Assembly (NCBI RefSeq): GCF_004114535.1
Contig: NZ_LBJC01000014.1
Location: 307,737-371,736 of the forward strand
DNA length: 64,000 bases
Direction of reading: 5' to 3'
Source: Bradyrhizobium nanningense
GTDB lineage: Bacteria; Pseudomonadota; Alphaproteobacteria; Rhizobiales; Xanthobacteraceae
Shown: positions 1 to 8,098 of the stretch, piece after piece
How the letters are laid out: each line of letters starts with the position of its first letter
How positions within the stretch are numbered: the first letter of the stretch is position 1
Translations under genes and position numbers: made by a program
Notes under the pieces: model-generated
Database searches by the model: none
Seen by the model: the letters and a program-made list of their open reading frames with translations, nothing else
What the model was told of the DNA's origin: nothing

Positions 1-316
1 TGATGCTGTAGGCGAGCGGCGGCGTCGCCACGATGGCAAGATGGCCGGAGCGGTTCTCGCGCAGATCGCGCACACGGTTCTCCAGCTTGGCGTGCAGCGC
101 GAAGATGGCTTCGCTCTCCTTGTAGAGCGCCATCGCTTCCGCGGTCGGAAACAGCCGGTTGTTGACCCGCTCGAACAATGCAAAGCCCGCCTGCGCCTCC
201 ATCGTCTTCAGCGCATTGCTGACCGCGGGCTGCGACAGTGCCAGCTCGTCCGCTGCCGCCACCGTGGTGCGGTGGCGGATGACGGCACGCAGGATCTCGA
301 GCTGACGCAGGTTCAT
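1..316 (-). CDS. LysR-family transcriptional regulator, N-terminal part (cut by window edge)
   Basis: The gene runs off the left edge, so only about 105 N-terminal residues are visible. They form the winged helix-turn-helix of a LysR-type regulator: the protein begins MNLRQLEILRAVIRHRT, has the recognition-helix segment LSQPAVSNALKTME and the wing segment FERVNNRLFPTAEA. The ATG at 314-316 is the natural start because the helix-turn-helix follows it directly. The gene is divergent from the carbamoylase gene at 468. That is the usual arrangement for a LysR regulator controlling a neighbouring catabolic operon, and this control is inferred. Confidence 0.9.
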   Translation of the reverse strand, partial: MNLRQLEILRAVIRHRTTVAAADELALSQPAVSNALKTMEAQAGFALFERVNNRLFPTAEAMALYKESEAIFALHAKLENRVRDLRENRSGHLAIVATPPLAYSI

Positions 317-467
317 ATCACTGCCGGTTATACTCAGGGCCAAAACATCATAGCAGAACGAATTGATTTTGCAGCCCCGCTCGCCCGTAATGGCAGCGGA
401 TTTGCGCGTCGCATCAATGGGTTCGTTCGCCCATTGAGGCAGCACTGCGCACAGATTGGAGGCAATC

Positions 468-1424
468 TTGGTTCGCGTCCTTCGCGCCGCCGCTGCCCAG
501 ATGGGGCCGACGCAAAAAGCCGATACGCGCGAGCATACGTTGTGGCGGATGCTGGCATTGCTGGAGGAGGCGGCCGGCCGCGGCGCCAGCCTCGTGGTGT
601 TTCCCGAGCTTGCCTTCACCACCTTCTTTCCGCGCTGGCTGCTGGAGGGCGAAGCGCTCGACCGTTATTTCGAGCGCGGCATGCCGAACCCGGCGGTGGC
701 CAAGCTGTTCGATCGCGCGCGAGCGCTGCGCGTCGGCTTCTATGTCGGCTATGCCGAGCTGACGCCGGAGCGCCGGCGCTACAATTGCTCCATCCTGGTC
801 GATCGCGACGGCGAGATTTTGGGCCGCTATCGCAAGGTGCATCTGCCGGGTTCGGTCGAGCCTCGCGAGGGCGCACGCTATCAGCAGCTCGAGAAGCGCT
901 ATTTTGAATATGGCGACCTCGGCTTTCCCGCTTTCCGCGCGGGATCGGCCTGGGCTCATGCCATCATGGGCATGATGATCTGCAACGATCGGCGCTGGCC
1001 GGAATCCTGGCGCGTGCTCGGTCTGCAAGGCGTCGAGCTCGTCTGCATCGGCTACAATTCGGCCGCCTACGATCCCAACGGCGGCACGACCGAAGACGGC
1101 GCCTTGCGTACCTTCCACTCGACCTTGGTGACGCAGGCCAATGCCTACATGAACGCGACCTGGGCGATCTCGGTGGCGAAGGCGGGTGAGGAGGACGGCT
1201 CCGGGTTGATCGGCGGCTCCTGCATCGTCGATCCAAATGGCCGCATCGTCGCGCAGGCGCAGACGCTCGCCGATGAGGTAATCGTTGCCGACATCGATCT
1301 CGATCTGTGCCGCCAGGGCAAGGACAAGATGTTCAATTTCGCCGCCCATCGGCGGCCCGAGCAATACAGGGTGATCACCGAACGCGCCGGCGTCATCGAG
1401 CCGGCCGTTCTCGACGCGGACTGA
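468..1424 (+). CDS. N-carbamoyl-D-amino-acid hydrolase-like protein (nitrilase superfamily)
   Basis: Cytoplasmic amidase of the nitrilase superfamily, 318 aa, predicted to hydrolyse N-carbamoyl-amino acids to the amino acid, CO2 and ammonia. The catalytic triad is visible: Glu47 in VVFPELAFTTFF, Lys123 in RYRKVHLPG and Cys172 in MMICNDRRWPESWR. These contexts closely resemble the Agrobacterium D-carbamoylase as I remember it, as does the length of roughly 304 aa. I chose the TTG at 468 because GGAGG at 458-462 lies five bases before it; a longer reading from TTG 456 would bury that ribosome binding site. The downstream transporter, cyclic-amidase-like gene and hydantoin racemase support a role in hydantoin or ureide catabolism. 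The exact substrate and stereochemistry are inferred. Confidence 0.88.
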   Translation: MVRVLRAAAAQMGPTQKADTREHTLWRMLALLEEAAGRGASLVVFPELAFTTFFPRWLLEGEALDRYFERGMPNPAVAKLFDRARALRVGFYVGYAELTPERRRYNCSILVDRDGEILGRYRKVHLPGSVEPREGARYQQLEKRYFEYGDLGFPAFRAGSAWAHAIMGMMICNDRRWPESWRVLGLQGVELVCIGYNSAAYDPNGGTTEDGALRTFHSTLVTQANAYMNATWAISVAKAGEEDGSGLIGGSCIVDPNGRIVAQAQTLADEVIVADIDLDLCRQGKDKMFNFAAHRRPEQYRVITERAGVIEPAVLDAD

Positions 1425-1473
1425 CCAAATGGCACGGCAATAGGACCGGCCAACCGTTGGCAAAGGAGCTGAC

Positions 1474-2301
1474 ATGACACGCCTCTCGCATTTCCTTGGG
1501 CTGGCAGCCCTGGCCGCCGTGACGTCGGCGCAGGCGGCCGAGCTTCCGGCGGAAATCAGGCAGGCGGGCACGTTGAAGCTCACGGTCAACTCCACCTACG
1601 CGCCGATGGAATATCGCGATCCCGCGACGGGCGAGCTGGTCGGGCTCGACATCGATCTTGCGAGCGAGCTCGCCAAGCGGCTCGGCAGCCTGAAGATCGT
1701 CTGGAGCGAGACGCCGTTCGCCGAGCTGATCCCCTCGCTCCAGACCAAGCGTGCCGATTTCATCATCTCCGGCATTTCCGACCGCGCCTCGCGGCGCGAG
1801 ACCGCCGATTTCGTCGACTATCTTGCGACCGGCCCGCAGTTCTTCGTGATGGCGGACAATGCGGCCAAGGACGCGACCGATCTCTGCGGCAGGAAGGTCG
1901 GCACCACCCGCAGCACCAGCTTTCCGGTTGAGATCGAGAAGTGGAGCAAGCAGAATTGCGAGCCGACCGGCAAACCGGCGATCCAGTACGTGCCCGGTGA
2001 GAACTCGATCGACGTCCGCAACCAGCTCAAGCAGGGGCGCATCGATGCCGCCGTGCAGGGCAGCGAGACGCTGCCATATGCCCAGACGCAGGAGCCCGGC
2101 AAATACCGCGTCGTCGGCGAGCCCTTCGCCAAAGGTTATCAAGGCATCATGTTCCGCAAGGACGATGCAGCCTTGCGCGAGGCGGTCACGGAAAAACTCG
2201 CGGCGATGATCGCTGACGGCTCCTACGAGGCGATTCTCGACAAATGGGGGCTGGGCGCCAACGCTATCGCAAAACCCATGCTGAACGCGGCGCCGCAATG
2301 A
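1474..2301 (+). CDS. ABC transporter substrate-binding protein, family 3 (polar amino acid type), first of two paralogues
   Basis: Periplasmic binding protein of 275 aa. A Sec signal peptide is visible at residues 1-22 (MTRLSHFLGLAALAAVTSAQAA), followed by a SBP_bac_3 domain with the typical segments TLKLTVNSTYAPMEY and SGISDRASRRETADF. AAAGGAG stands six bases before the ATG. Its stop overlaps the start of the permease gene (ATGA), so it is in the same operon. It is clearly paralogous to the protein at 3929-4744: both share LPAEI near the mature N-terminus, PMEYRDPAT or PMEFRDPAT, and RQGRIDAAVQG or KQGRIDAAVQG. The ligand is unknown; the context suggests an N-carbamoyl amino acid, hydantoin-derived compound or amino acid. 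Confidence 0.9.
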   Translation: MTRLSHFLGLAALAAVTSAQAAELPAEIRQAGTLKLTVNSTYAPMEYRDPATGELVGLDIDLASELAKRLGSLKIVWSETPFAELIPSLQTKRADFIISGISDRASRRETADFVDYLATGPQFFVMADNAAKDATDLCGRKVGTTRSTSFPVEIEKWSKQNCEPTGKPAIQYVPGENSIDVRNQLKQGRIDAAVQGSETLPYAQTQEPGKYRVVGEPFAKGYQGIMFRKDDAALREAVTEKLAAMIADGSYEAILDKWGLGANAIAKPMLNAAPQ

Positions 2302-3155
2302 AGCCGGCGCCGGCACTCGCGGAGGGGTTTCCCGATCTGTCGGGGATGCGGATCGCGCGCGAGCCGCACTGGTTTCGCTGGCTCAGCGCGGCCCTGATCG
2401 TGCTCGTGCTGGCCGCGATCGTGCGCGCCTTCGCGGGCGGCCAGATCGAATGGTCCTATGTCAGCCGTTTCCTGACCGCAAAGGTCATCCTCGAAGGCAT
2501 CGTCAACACCATGGTGATGGCGGTGCTGGCAATGGCGCTCGGGATCTTCCTCGGCATCGTCGTGGCGATCATGCGGCTGTCGCCCAATCCGGTGCTGAAG
2601 ACGGTCGCGGCCGGTTACACCTGGCTGTTCCGCGGCACCCCGCTGATCCTGCAATTGCTGCTGTGGTTCAATCTCGCGCTGGTGTTTCCGACCATCGGCA
2701 TTCCCGGGCTGTGGAGTGCGCGCGCCGTCGACGTCATGACGCCGTTCCTCGCCGCGCTGCTCGGGCTCGGCATCAACCAGGGCGCCTACACCTCCGAGGT
2801 GATGCGCGCCGGCATGCTGTCGGTCGATATCGGGCAATATGAAGCGGCGCAGGCGATCGGCATGGGGCGGCTGCGCGCGCTGCGGCGGATCGTGCTGCCG
2901 CAGGCGATGCGGGTGGTGATTCCGCCGCTCGGCAACGAGTTCATCGGCATGGTGAAGGCCACCTCGCTCGCCAGCGTCATTCAATATCCCGAGCTGCTGC
3001 ACAACGCCGAAAACATCTATTACGCCAATTCCCGCGTCATCGAGCTCTTGATCGTCGCCGGGCTCTGGTACCTGCTCGTGGTCTCGATCCTGACCCCGCT
3101 CCAGATGCTGCTCGAACGCCGCTTTGCCCGCGGCACATTGCGGCTGGCGCGATGA
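2298..3155 (+). CDS. ABC transporter permease, HisM/GlnP type
   Basis: Inner-membrane permease of 285 aa for a polar-amino-acid-type importer. Hydrophobic segments are spread through the protein. The cytoplasmic EAA coupling motif EAAQAIGMGRLRALRRIVLP lies near residues 182-201 and contacts the ATPase in this family. I chose the ATG at 2298 because it overlaps the stop of the preceding binding-protein gene by four bases (ATGA), a common sign of translational coupling. The 3' end also overlaps the start of the ATPase gene (ATGA at 3152). One permease serves the whole cluster, so it is either homodimeric or relies on a partner elsewhere. Confidence 0.92.
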   Translation: MKPAPALAEGFPDLSGMRIAREPHWFRWLSAALIVLVLAAIVRAFAGGQIEWSYVSRFLTAKVILEGIVNTMVMAVLAMALGIFLGIVVAIMRLSPNPVLKTVAAGYTWLFRGTPLILQLLLWFNLALVFPTIGIPGLWSARAVDVMTPFLAALLGLGINQGAYTSEVMRAGMLSVDIGQYEAAQAIGMGRLRALRRIVLPQAMRVVIPPLGNEFIGMVKATSLASVIQYPELLHNAENIYYANSRVIELLIVAGLWYLLVVSILTPLQMLLERRFARGTLRLAR

Positions 3156-3914
3156 CAAAGCCCCTGGTCGCGATCCGCTCCGTAGCCAAGAATTTTGGAG
3201 AGTTCCAGGCTCTCAGAAGCGTCTCGCTCGACGTCTGGCCCGGCGAGGTGATGTGCCATCGGCGCCTCCGGCTCCGGCAAGACCACGCTGCTCCGCTGCA
3301 TCAACCAGCTCGCCACGATCGATGCCGGCGGCATCTGGCTCGATGGCGAGCTGCTCGGGGTGCGCGAGCAGGGCGGGAAGCTCCATCGCCTCAGCGAGCG
3401 CGAGATCGGGCGGCAGCGGCTCAAGACCGGCATGGTGTTCCAGCGCTTCAATCTGTTCCCGCACAAGACCGCGCTGGAGAACATCATCGAAGGTCCGGTC
3501 CAGGTTCAGGGACGCAAGGTCGAGGAAGTGCGCGCCGAAGCACTCGAGTTGCTCCGCCGCGTTGGATTGTCCGCGAAGGCGGACTGGTATCCGGCCCAGC
3601 TCTCCGGCGGCCAGCAGCAGCGCGTCGCGATCGCGCGAGCGCTCGCCATGAAGCCGATGCTGATGCTGTTCGACGAGCCGACCAGCGCGCTCGATCCCGA
3701 ACTCGTCGGCGAGGTGCTCGCCGTCATGAAGGAATTGGCGAAGAGCGGCATGACCATGATGGTGGTGACGCACGAGCTCGGCTTTGCGCGCGAGGTCGCG
3801 GACCGCGTCGTCTACATGGACCAGGGCGCGATCGTGGAGCAGGGGCGCGCCTGCGACGTGTTGGGCGCGCCGCGCGAGGCGCGAACCAAGGCATTTCTTG
3901 CGGCTGTGATCTGA
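3152..3914 (+). pseudogene. ABC transporter ATP-binding protein, amino-acid type, frameshifted just before Walker A
   Basis: ATPase partner of the permease, HisP/GlnQ type. The reading frame from ATG 3152 gives a good N-terminus (LVAIRSVAKNFGEFQALRSV, then VWPGEVMC) up to about 3256. The Walker A motif GASGSGKTT then continues in the next frame from 3258 to the stop at 3914. That second frame carries the Q-loop segment [13 protein letters not shown], the signature LSGGQQQR, Walker [14 protein letters not shown] and a switch histidine. The total of 763 bases fits a 2-base loss from a 765-base gene: restoring two bases after TGC would give the usual four residues between GEV and G. It may be a real null allele or a sequencing error. 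The unshifted frame stays open into the next gene. Confidence 0.85.
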
Positions 3915-3928
3915 ATGGGGGCGTGTTG

Positions 3929-4744
3929 ATGAAGAGGTTTTTGGTTGCGGCGGCGTTCCTGGGTGCCATGAGCTTGCCGGTGATGGCGATCGAGCTGCCC
4001 GCGGAGATCGCCAAGCGCGGCAGCATCAAGGTGGCGCTGGTGCCGAACTATCCGCCGATGGAGTTCCGCGATCCCGCCACCAACGCGCTCTCCGGCTTCG
4101 ATGTCGAGTTCGGTGAGGCGATCGGCCGCAAGCTCGGCGTCAAGATCGAATGGCAGGAGACGAGTTTCGCCGAGTTCATGCCGTCGATCGCGACGAGGCG
4201 GGCGGATGCGATCCTGTCGGGCTTCACCGACTATGCGAGCCGGCATGAGACCGCGACCTTCGTCGACTATCTTCGCAGCGGCCCGCGCTTCTTCGTGCAG
4301 CAATCGCGCGCGGCGGAGTTCAAGGATGCCGCCGCGCTCTGCGGCAAGAAGGTCGGTGCCAGCCGCCGCACCATGTTCCCGGCCCAGATCGCGGCGTGGA
4401 GCGAGAAGAGCTGCGGCAGCAATCCGATCGTGTTCGTCGGCACCGACGGCTCGGCGGATGCCCGCACCCAGCTCAGGCAGGGGCGTATCGACGCCGCCGT
4501 GCAGGGCGATGAGACGCTACCCTACATCATGGATCAGGAGCCCGGCGCCTATGCGCCGGTGGGCCAGACCCTTGCGCAGCAATTCACCGGCATTGCCCTG
4601 CCGGTGAAGGAGAAGGCGCTTCATCAGGCGATGCTGGAGGCTGTCGATGCGCTGATCGCGGACGGCACTTACAAGACCCTGCTGGCGAAGTGGAAACTGA
4701 GCGATAACGCAATCGAGAAGGCGACCATCAATGCTGGACAGTAA
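3929..4744 (+). CDS. ABC transporter substrate-binding protein, family 3, second paralogue
   Basis: Periplasmic solute-binding protein of 271 aa with a Sec signal peptide (MKRFLVAAAFLGAMSLPVMA) and a SBP_bac_3 domain. GGGGGCG at 3917-3923 precedes the ATG at a sensible distance. It is a diverged paralogue of the protein at 1474-2301, with conserved segments such as FVDYLRSGPRFFV and QGDETLPYIMDQEPGAY. The two may give one membrane complex two ligand specificities. Its end overlaps the next gene by 14 bases. In the raw sequence its frame is continuous with the shifted N-terminus of the ATPase gene, but that 530-codon reading is an artefact of the frameshift. Confidence 0.9.
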   Translation: MKRFLVAAAFLGAMSLPVMAIELPAEIAKRGSIKVALVPNYPPMEFRDPATNALSGFDVEFGEAIGRKLGVKIEWQETSFAEFMPSIATRRADAILSGFTDYASRHETATFVDYLRSGPRFFVQQSRAAEFKDAAALCGKKVGASRRTMFPAQIAAWSEKSCGSNPIVFVGTDGSADARTQLRQGRIDAAVQGDETLPYIMDQEPGAYAPVGQTLAQQFTGIALPVKEKALHQAMLEAVDALIADGTYKTLLAKWKLSDNAIEKATINAGQ

Positions 4745-5615
4745 GGCACTCCAGAGCATCCCGCTCGTCCCTGCCAATACCGCCGATCCGGCGCCGGACT
4801 ATCCCTGGCCGAAGCCGTATAATTCGGCGATGTTCCTGTCGTTCGACGTGGACGCGGAGAGCGCGTGGACCAGCAAGGACGCAGTGCATGCGCAGAGGCT
4901 GATCACCATGAGCTATGGCGGTTATGAGGCGCGCGTCGGCACGCCGAAGCTGCTGGAGCTGCTGGATCAGCTCGATCTCAAGGCCACGTTCTTCGTGACG
5001 GGGTGGTCGGTCGATGCGCATCCGGCGATGGCCGAGTCGATCCTCAAGGCCGGCCACGAGATCGGCCATCACGGCTATCATCATCTGCTGCCTGATCCGG
5101 GCGATCCCTGGATCGAGGAGGAGCTGGAACGTGGCTTCGAGGCGCTGAAGCGCCGGCTCGGCGTCAAGCCGACCGGTTACCGCGCGCCTTACGGCGAGTT
5201 CACCGAGGAGCTGCGCGTCGCGCTGGTGCGTCACGGCATCGTCTATACGTCCTCGTTCCGCGATGACGTCAGGCCCTATCGCCATCGTCTCGCCGACGGC
5301 AAGCCTGGCACGATCGAGCTGCCAGTCACGGCGAGCTACGATGACTGGATGCACGGCCTGTCCGCACGCTTCAGCCCGCGCTCGATCTTTCCCAAGGAGC
5401 ATGTGCTCTCAATGTGGAAGGACGAGCTGGACGAGGTCCGCGACTGGGGCGCGATGGTCACGACCGTGCTGCATCCGCAGTGCAGCGGCCGGCCGATGCG
5501 GCTGCGCCTGCTGCGCGAGTTCCTGACTTACGCAAAGTCGTGCCCGGACGTCTGGATCACCACGGGTGAGAAGATCGCGGAAAACTTCCTGCGCCACGAG
5601 GCGGCGAGCCGTTGA
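4731..5615 (+). CDS. Polysaccharide-deacetylase-fold hydrolase, candidate cyclic imide/hydantoin hydrolase
   Basis: Soluble protein of 294 aa with the NodB/polysaccharide deacetylase fold. Likely metal ligands are Asp41 in FLSFDVDAES and His114 and His118 in GHEIGHHGYHHL; YRAPYGEF is the third conserved motif. There is no signal peptide, so it is probably cytoplasmic and unlikely to act on cell-wall glycans. From memory, the overall pattern resembles Helicobacter HP0310-type proteins, PuuE allantoinase and bacterial cyclic imide hydrolases of about 293 aa. Placed between an amino-acid-type transporter and a hydantoin racemase, with a carbamoylase upstream, it is a good candidate for the ring-opening step. 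That assignment is inference. Confidence 0.75.
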   Translation: MLDSKALQSIPLVPANTADPAPDYPWPKPYNSAMFLSFDVDAESAWTSKDAVHAQRLITMSYGGYEARVGTPKLLELLDQLDLKATFFVTGWSVDAHPAMAESILKAGHEIGHHGYHHLLPDPGDPWIEEELERGFEALKRRLGVKPTGYRAPYGEFTEELRVALVRHGIVYTSSFRDDVRPYRHRLADGKPGTIELPVTASYDDWMHGLSARFSPRSIFPKEHVLSMWKDELDEVRDWGAMVTTVLHPQCSGRPMRLRLLREFLTYAKSCPDVWITTGEKIAENFLRHEAASR

Positions 5616-5623
5616 GTCCCGTC

Positions 5624-6280
5624 ATGAGCCGTCGCCGCATCCTCGTCATCAACCCCAACTCCTCGGCGTCGGTGACGGCGGCGATCGACGACGCGGTTGC
5701 GCCGCTGCGGATCGCCGGCGGACCTGACATCGAGGTGACCGGGCTTCCCGAGGGCCCGCCGGGCATCAGCTCGCAGCGCGATGCCGACAGCGTGGTGATG
5801 CCGCTGGTCAATCGCGTCACGCGCGACGATGCAGATGCTTTCGTGCTCGCCTGCTTCAGCGATCCCGGCCTGCATGCGGTGCGTGAAGCCGCCGGCGGCC
5901 GCCCCGTCATGGGCATCGCCGAGTGCGGCATCTTTCGCGCGCTGATGCTGGGCGAGCGCTTTGGCGTGATCGCGCTGTCGCCGTCGAGCATCCGCCGCCA
6001 GCAACGGATGGCGCGGGTGATGGGCGTCGATAGCCGCTATGCCGGAAGCTGGTCGGTCGGCGCGAGCGCAGCGGAAACCGCGGGCGCGGACATTCGTGGA
6101 CGGTTGATCGATGCCGCCCGCGCCCTGGTCACGCAATGCCGTGCCGATGTCGTGGTGATGGGCTGCGCCGGCATGGTCTCGCATCGTGCGGCGATCGCGG
6201 AGGCGATCGGCGTGCCGGTGGTTGAGCCGGCGCAACAGGCGGTGGCCGCTGCGATCGGTGCGGTGTTGCTCAATGCGTAA
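5624..6280 (+). CDS. Asp/Glu/hydantoin racemase family protein
   Basis: Cofactor-independent racemase of 218 aa. The N-terminal INPNSSASVT segment and the two catalytic cysteines, Cys77 in LACFSDPG and Cys181 in VVMGCAGM, match the two-cysteine mechanism known for hydantoin racemase; the spacing also fits. I prefer ATG 5624. A TTG at 5612, overlapping the previous stop by four bases, is an in-frame alternative with GAGG some ten bases upstream. In this cluster it would interconvert D- and L-5-substituted hydantoins (or a related compound) so that a stereospecific ring-opening enzyme and the carbamoylase could consume both isomers. Confidence 0.87.
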   Translation: MSRRRILVINPNSSASVTAAIDDAVAPLRIAGGPDIEVTGLPEGPPGISSQRDADSVVMPLVNRVTRDDADAFVLACFSDPGLHAVREAAGGRPVMGIAECGIFRALMLGERFGVIALSPSSIRRQQRMARVMGVDSRYAGSWSVGASAAETAGADIRGRLIDAARALVTQCRADVVVMGCAGMVSHRAAIAEAIGVPVVEPAQQAVAAAIGAVLLNA

Positions 6281-6339
6281 CATGCGAATGATGAAGCCGC
6301 GTTCTCTTGACACCCGCTCTGGCCGCGCACTCGCTGCGA

Positions 6340-6456
6340 CCTCTCCCGCTTGCGGGAGAGGTCGCGCCGAAGGCGCGGGTGAGGGCTCTCTCCTCTTGGG
6401 GGCCCTCGCCTGCGGAGGCACCCTCTCCCCAGCCCTCCCCCGCAAGCGGGGGAGGG
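6340..6456. repeat. Palindromic intergenic repeat, CCTCTCCCGC/GCGGGAGAGG family, two-stem unit
   Basis: The stem CCTCTCCCGC-TT-GCGGGAGAGG at 6340-6361 is followed by a spacer ending in a second, slightly diverged stem at 6433-6456 (CCCTCCCC, CGCAAGCG, GGGGAGGG). The same unit occurs at 18618-18735 and a single stem at 9494-9515, so it is a dispersed repeat. There is no T-run, so a terminator role is uncertain. Confidence 0.85.
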
Positions 6457-6514
6457 AGCGCGCTGCCGTTGCGGCTGCACATCGCGACACTTAGACACTT
6501 AGGAGCCTCCTGCA

Positions 6515-8098
6515 ATGCCTATCTCCCGCCGTTCGCTCCTCAAGGCCGCCGCAGCCATGCCGGCGTTATCGCTGCCCGGCATCGTGCGCGCCGAATCCCA
6601 GACCACCCTGCGCTTCATCCCGGTGATCGATCTCGCTTTCGTCGATCCCATCTACTCGACCGCGCAGGTGTCGCGAAACCATGGCTTCATGGTCTACGAC
6701 ACACTCTACGGCATGAGCTCCTCGCTCCAGGTTTCGCCGCAGATGCTGTCGGGCCACGTCATCTCCGGCGACGAGCTTCAGTGGGACCTCACGCTTCGCG
6801 ACGGCCTGTTCTGGCACGATGGCGAGCGCGTGCTCGCGCGCGACTGCGTCGCCAGCATCCGTCGCTGGGCCGCGCGCGACGGCTTTGGCGGCGAGCTGAT
6901 GGAGGCGACCGCCGAGCTTTCGGCCGCAGGCGACCGCACCATCCGTTTCCGTCTCAAGCGTCCGTTCCCGCTGCTGCCGCAGGCGCTCGGCAAGGCCGCG
7001 ATCAACGCCTGCTTCATGATGCCGGAGCGATTGGCGAGCCAGGATCCCTTCAAGCCGCTGACCGAAGTGATCGGCAGCGGCCCGTTCCGCTATCTCGCTG
7101 ATGAACGCGTGCAGGGCGCGCGCAACGCCTACGCCAAGTTCGAGCGCTATCAGCCGCGCACTGACGGCAAGCCGGATTGGACCGCCGGGCCGAAGATCGC
7201 GCATTACGATCGCGTGGTCTGGACCACCACGCCCGACGCCGGCACTGGCGTTGCTGCGCTCCAGACCGGCGAGCAGGATTGGCAGGAGACCACGCCGCAT
7301 GACCTCTTGCCGGTCATCAAGGCCGCCGGCGACATCGAGACGCGCATCCTCGATCCCCGCGGCTATGCCTGCATGCTGCGGCTCAATCATCTGCAGCCGC
7401 CGTTCGACAATCCCGCGATCCGCCGCGCGTTGCTGGGCGCGATCGATCAGGCGGCATTCATGACTGCCGTTGCGGGCACCGATCCTGCCTTCCAGGTCTC
7501 GCCGATCGGCTACTTCGCGCCCGGCACACCGATGGCGAGCGAGGTCGGCCTCGACGTGTTCCGCGGCCCACGCGACTACGCCAAGGTCAGGGCCGACCTG
7601 AAAGCCGCCGGCTACAATGGCGAGAAGATCGTGGTGCTCGTGCCCACCAACTCGCTGGCGCAGAAACCGCTTGGCGAGATCGCCGTGGACTCGCTTCGCA
7701 AGGCCGGCATGAACGTGGAATATGCCGGGCTCGATTTCGCCGTCGTGTTGCAGCGTCAACTCAAGAAGGACCCGATCGGGCAGGGCGGCTGGAGCGCTGC
7801 GGTCGGCAACTGGCAGGGCATCGACTGGCTCAATCCGGCCGGCAACACCAATATCCGCGGCGAAGGCAAGGTTGCCGGCTGGTATGCGAGCGAGAAGATG
7901 GGGTCCTTGCGCAGCCAGTGGCTGGCGGCGTCCGAGCTCGCCGAGCAGCAGCGCGTCTGCCGCGAGATCCAGGCGGTGGCGTTTGAGGAAATCCCCTATA
8001 TTCCGATCGGTCTGTACAAGCAGCCGACCGCTTATCGCAAAGCCATCACCGGTATTCTCGACGGCACGGCCGTGTTCTGGAACGTACGCCCCGCATGA
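6515..8098 (+). CDS. ABC transporter substrate-binding protein, family 5 (oligopeptide/dipeptide type)
   Basis: Periplasmic binding protein of 527 aa, the usual length for SBP_bac_5 (DppA/OppA-like). The N-terminus MPISRRSLLKAAAAMPAL carries a twin-arginine motif (SRRSLLK) and a hydrophobic stretch ending near GIVRA, so Tat export is likely. Typical family segments include WDLTLRDGLFWHDGERV and VIGSGPFRY. AGGAG lies about ten bases before the ATG. The gene overlaps the following amidohydrolase by four bases. No permease or ATPase for this binding protein is nearby, so its membrane partners must be encoded elsewhere or shared. Confidence 0.9.
   Translation: MPISRRSLLKAAAAMPALSLPGIVRAESQTTLRFIPVIDLAFVDPIYSTAQVSRNHGFMVYDTLYGMSSSLQVSPQMLSGHVISGDELQWDLTLRDGLFWHDGERVLARDCVASIRRWAARDGFGGELMEATAELSAAGDRTIRFRLKRPFPLLPQALGKAAINACFMMPERLASQDPFKPLTEVIGSGPFRYLADERVQGARNAYAKFERYQPRTDGKPDWTAGPKIAHYDRVVWTTTPDAGTGVAALQTGEQDWQETTPHDLLPVIKAAGDIETRILDPRGYACMLRLNHLQPPFDNPAIRRALLGAIDQAAFMTAVAGTDPAFQVSPIGYFAPGTPMASEVGLDVFRGPRDYAKVRADLKAAGYNGEKIVVLVPTNSLAQKPLGEIAVDSLRKAGMNVEYAGLDFAVVLQRQLKKDPIGQGGWSAAVGNWQGIDWLNPAGNTNIRGEGKVAGWYASEKMGSLRSQWLAASELAEQQRVCREIQAVAFEEIPYIPIGLYKQPTAYRKAITGILDGTAVFWNVRPA

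Noticed and set aside
3152..4744. A continuous 530-codon frame joining the ATPase N-terminus to the second binding protein
   Set aside because: After about codon 35 the reading loses all ATPase motifs, which continue in another frame, and then enters the complete binding-protein gene with its own signal peptide. It is a product of the frameshift, not a fusion protein.
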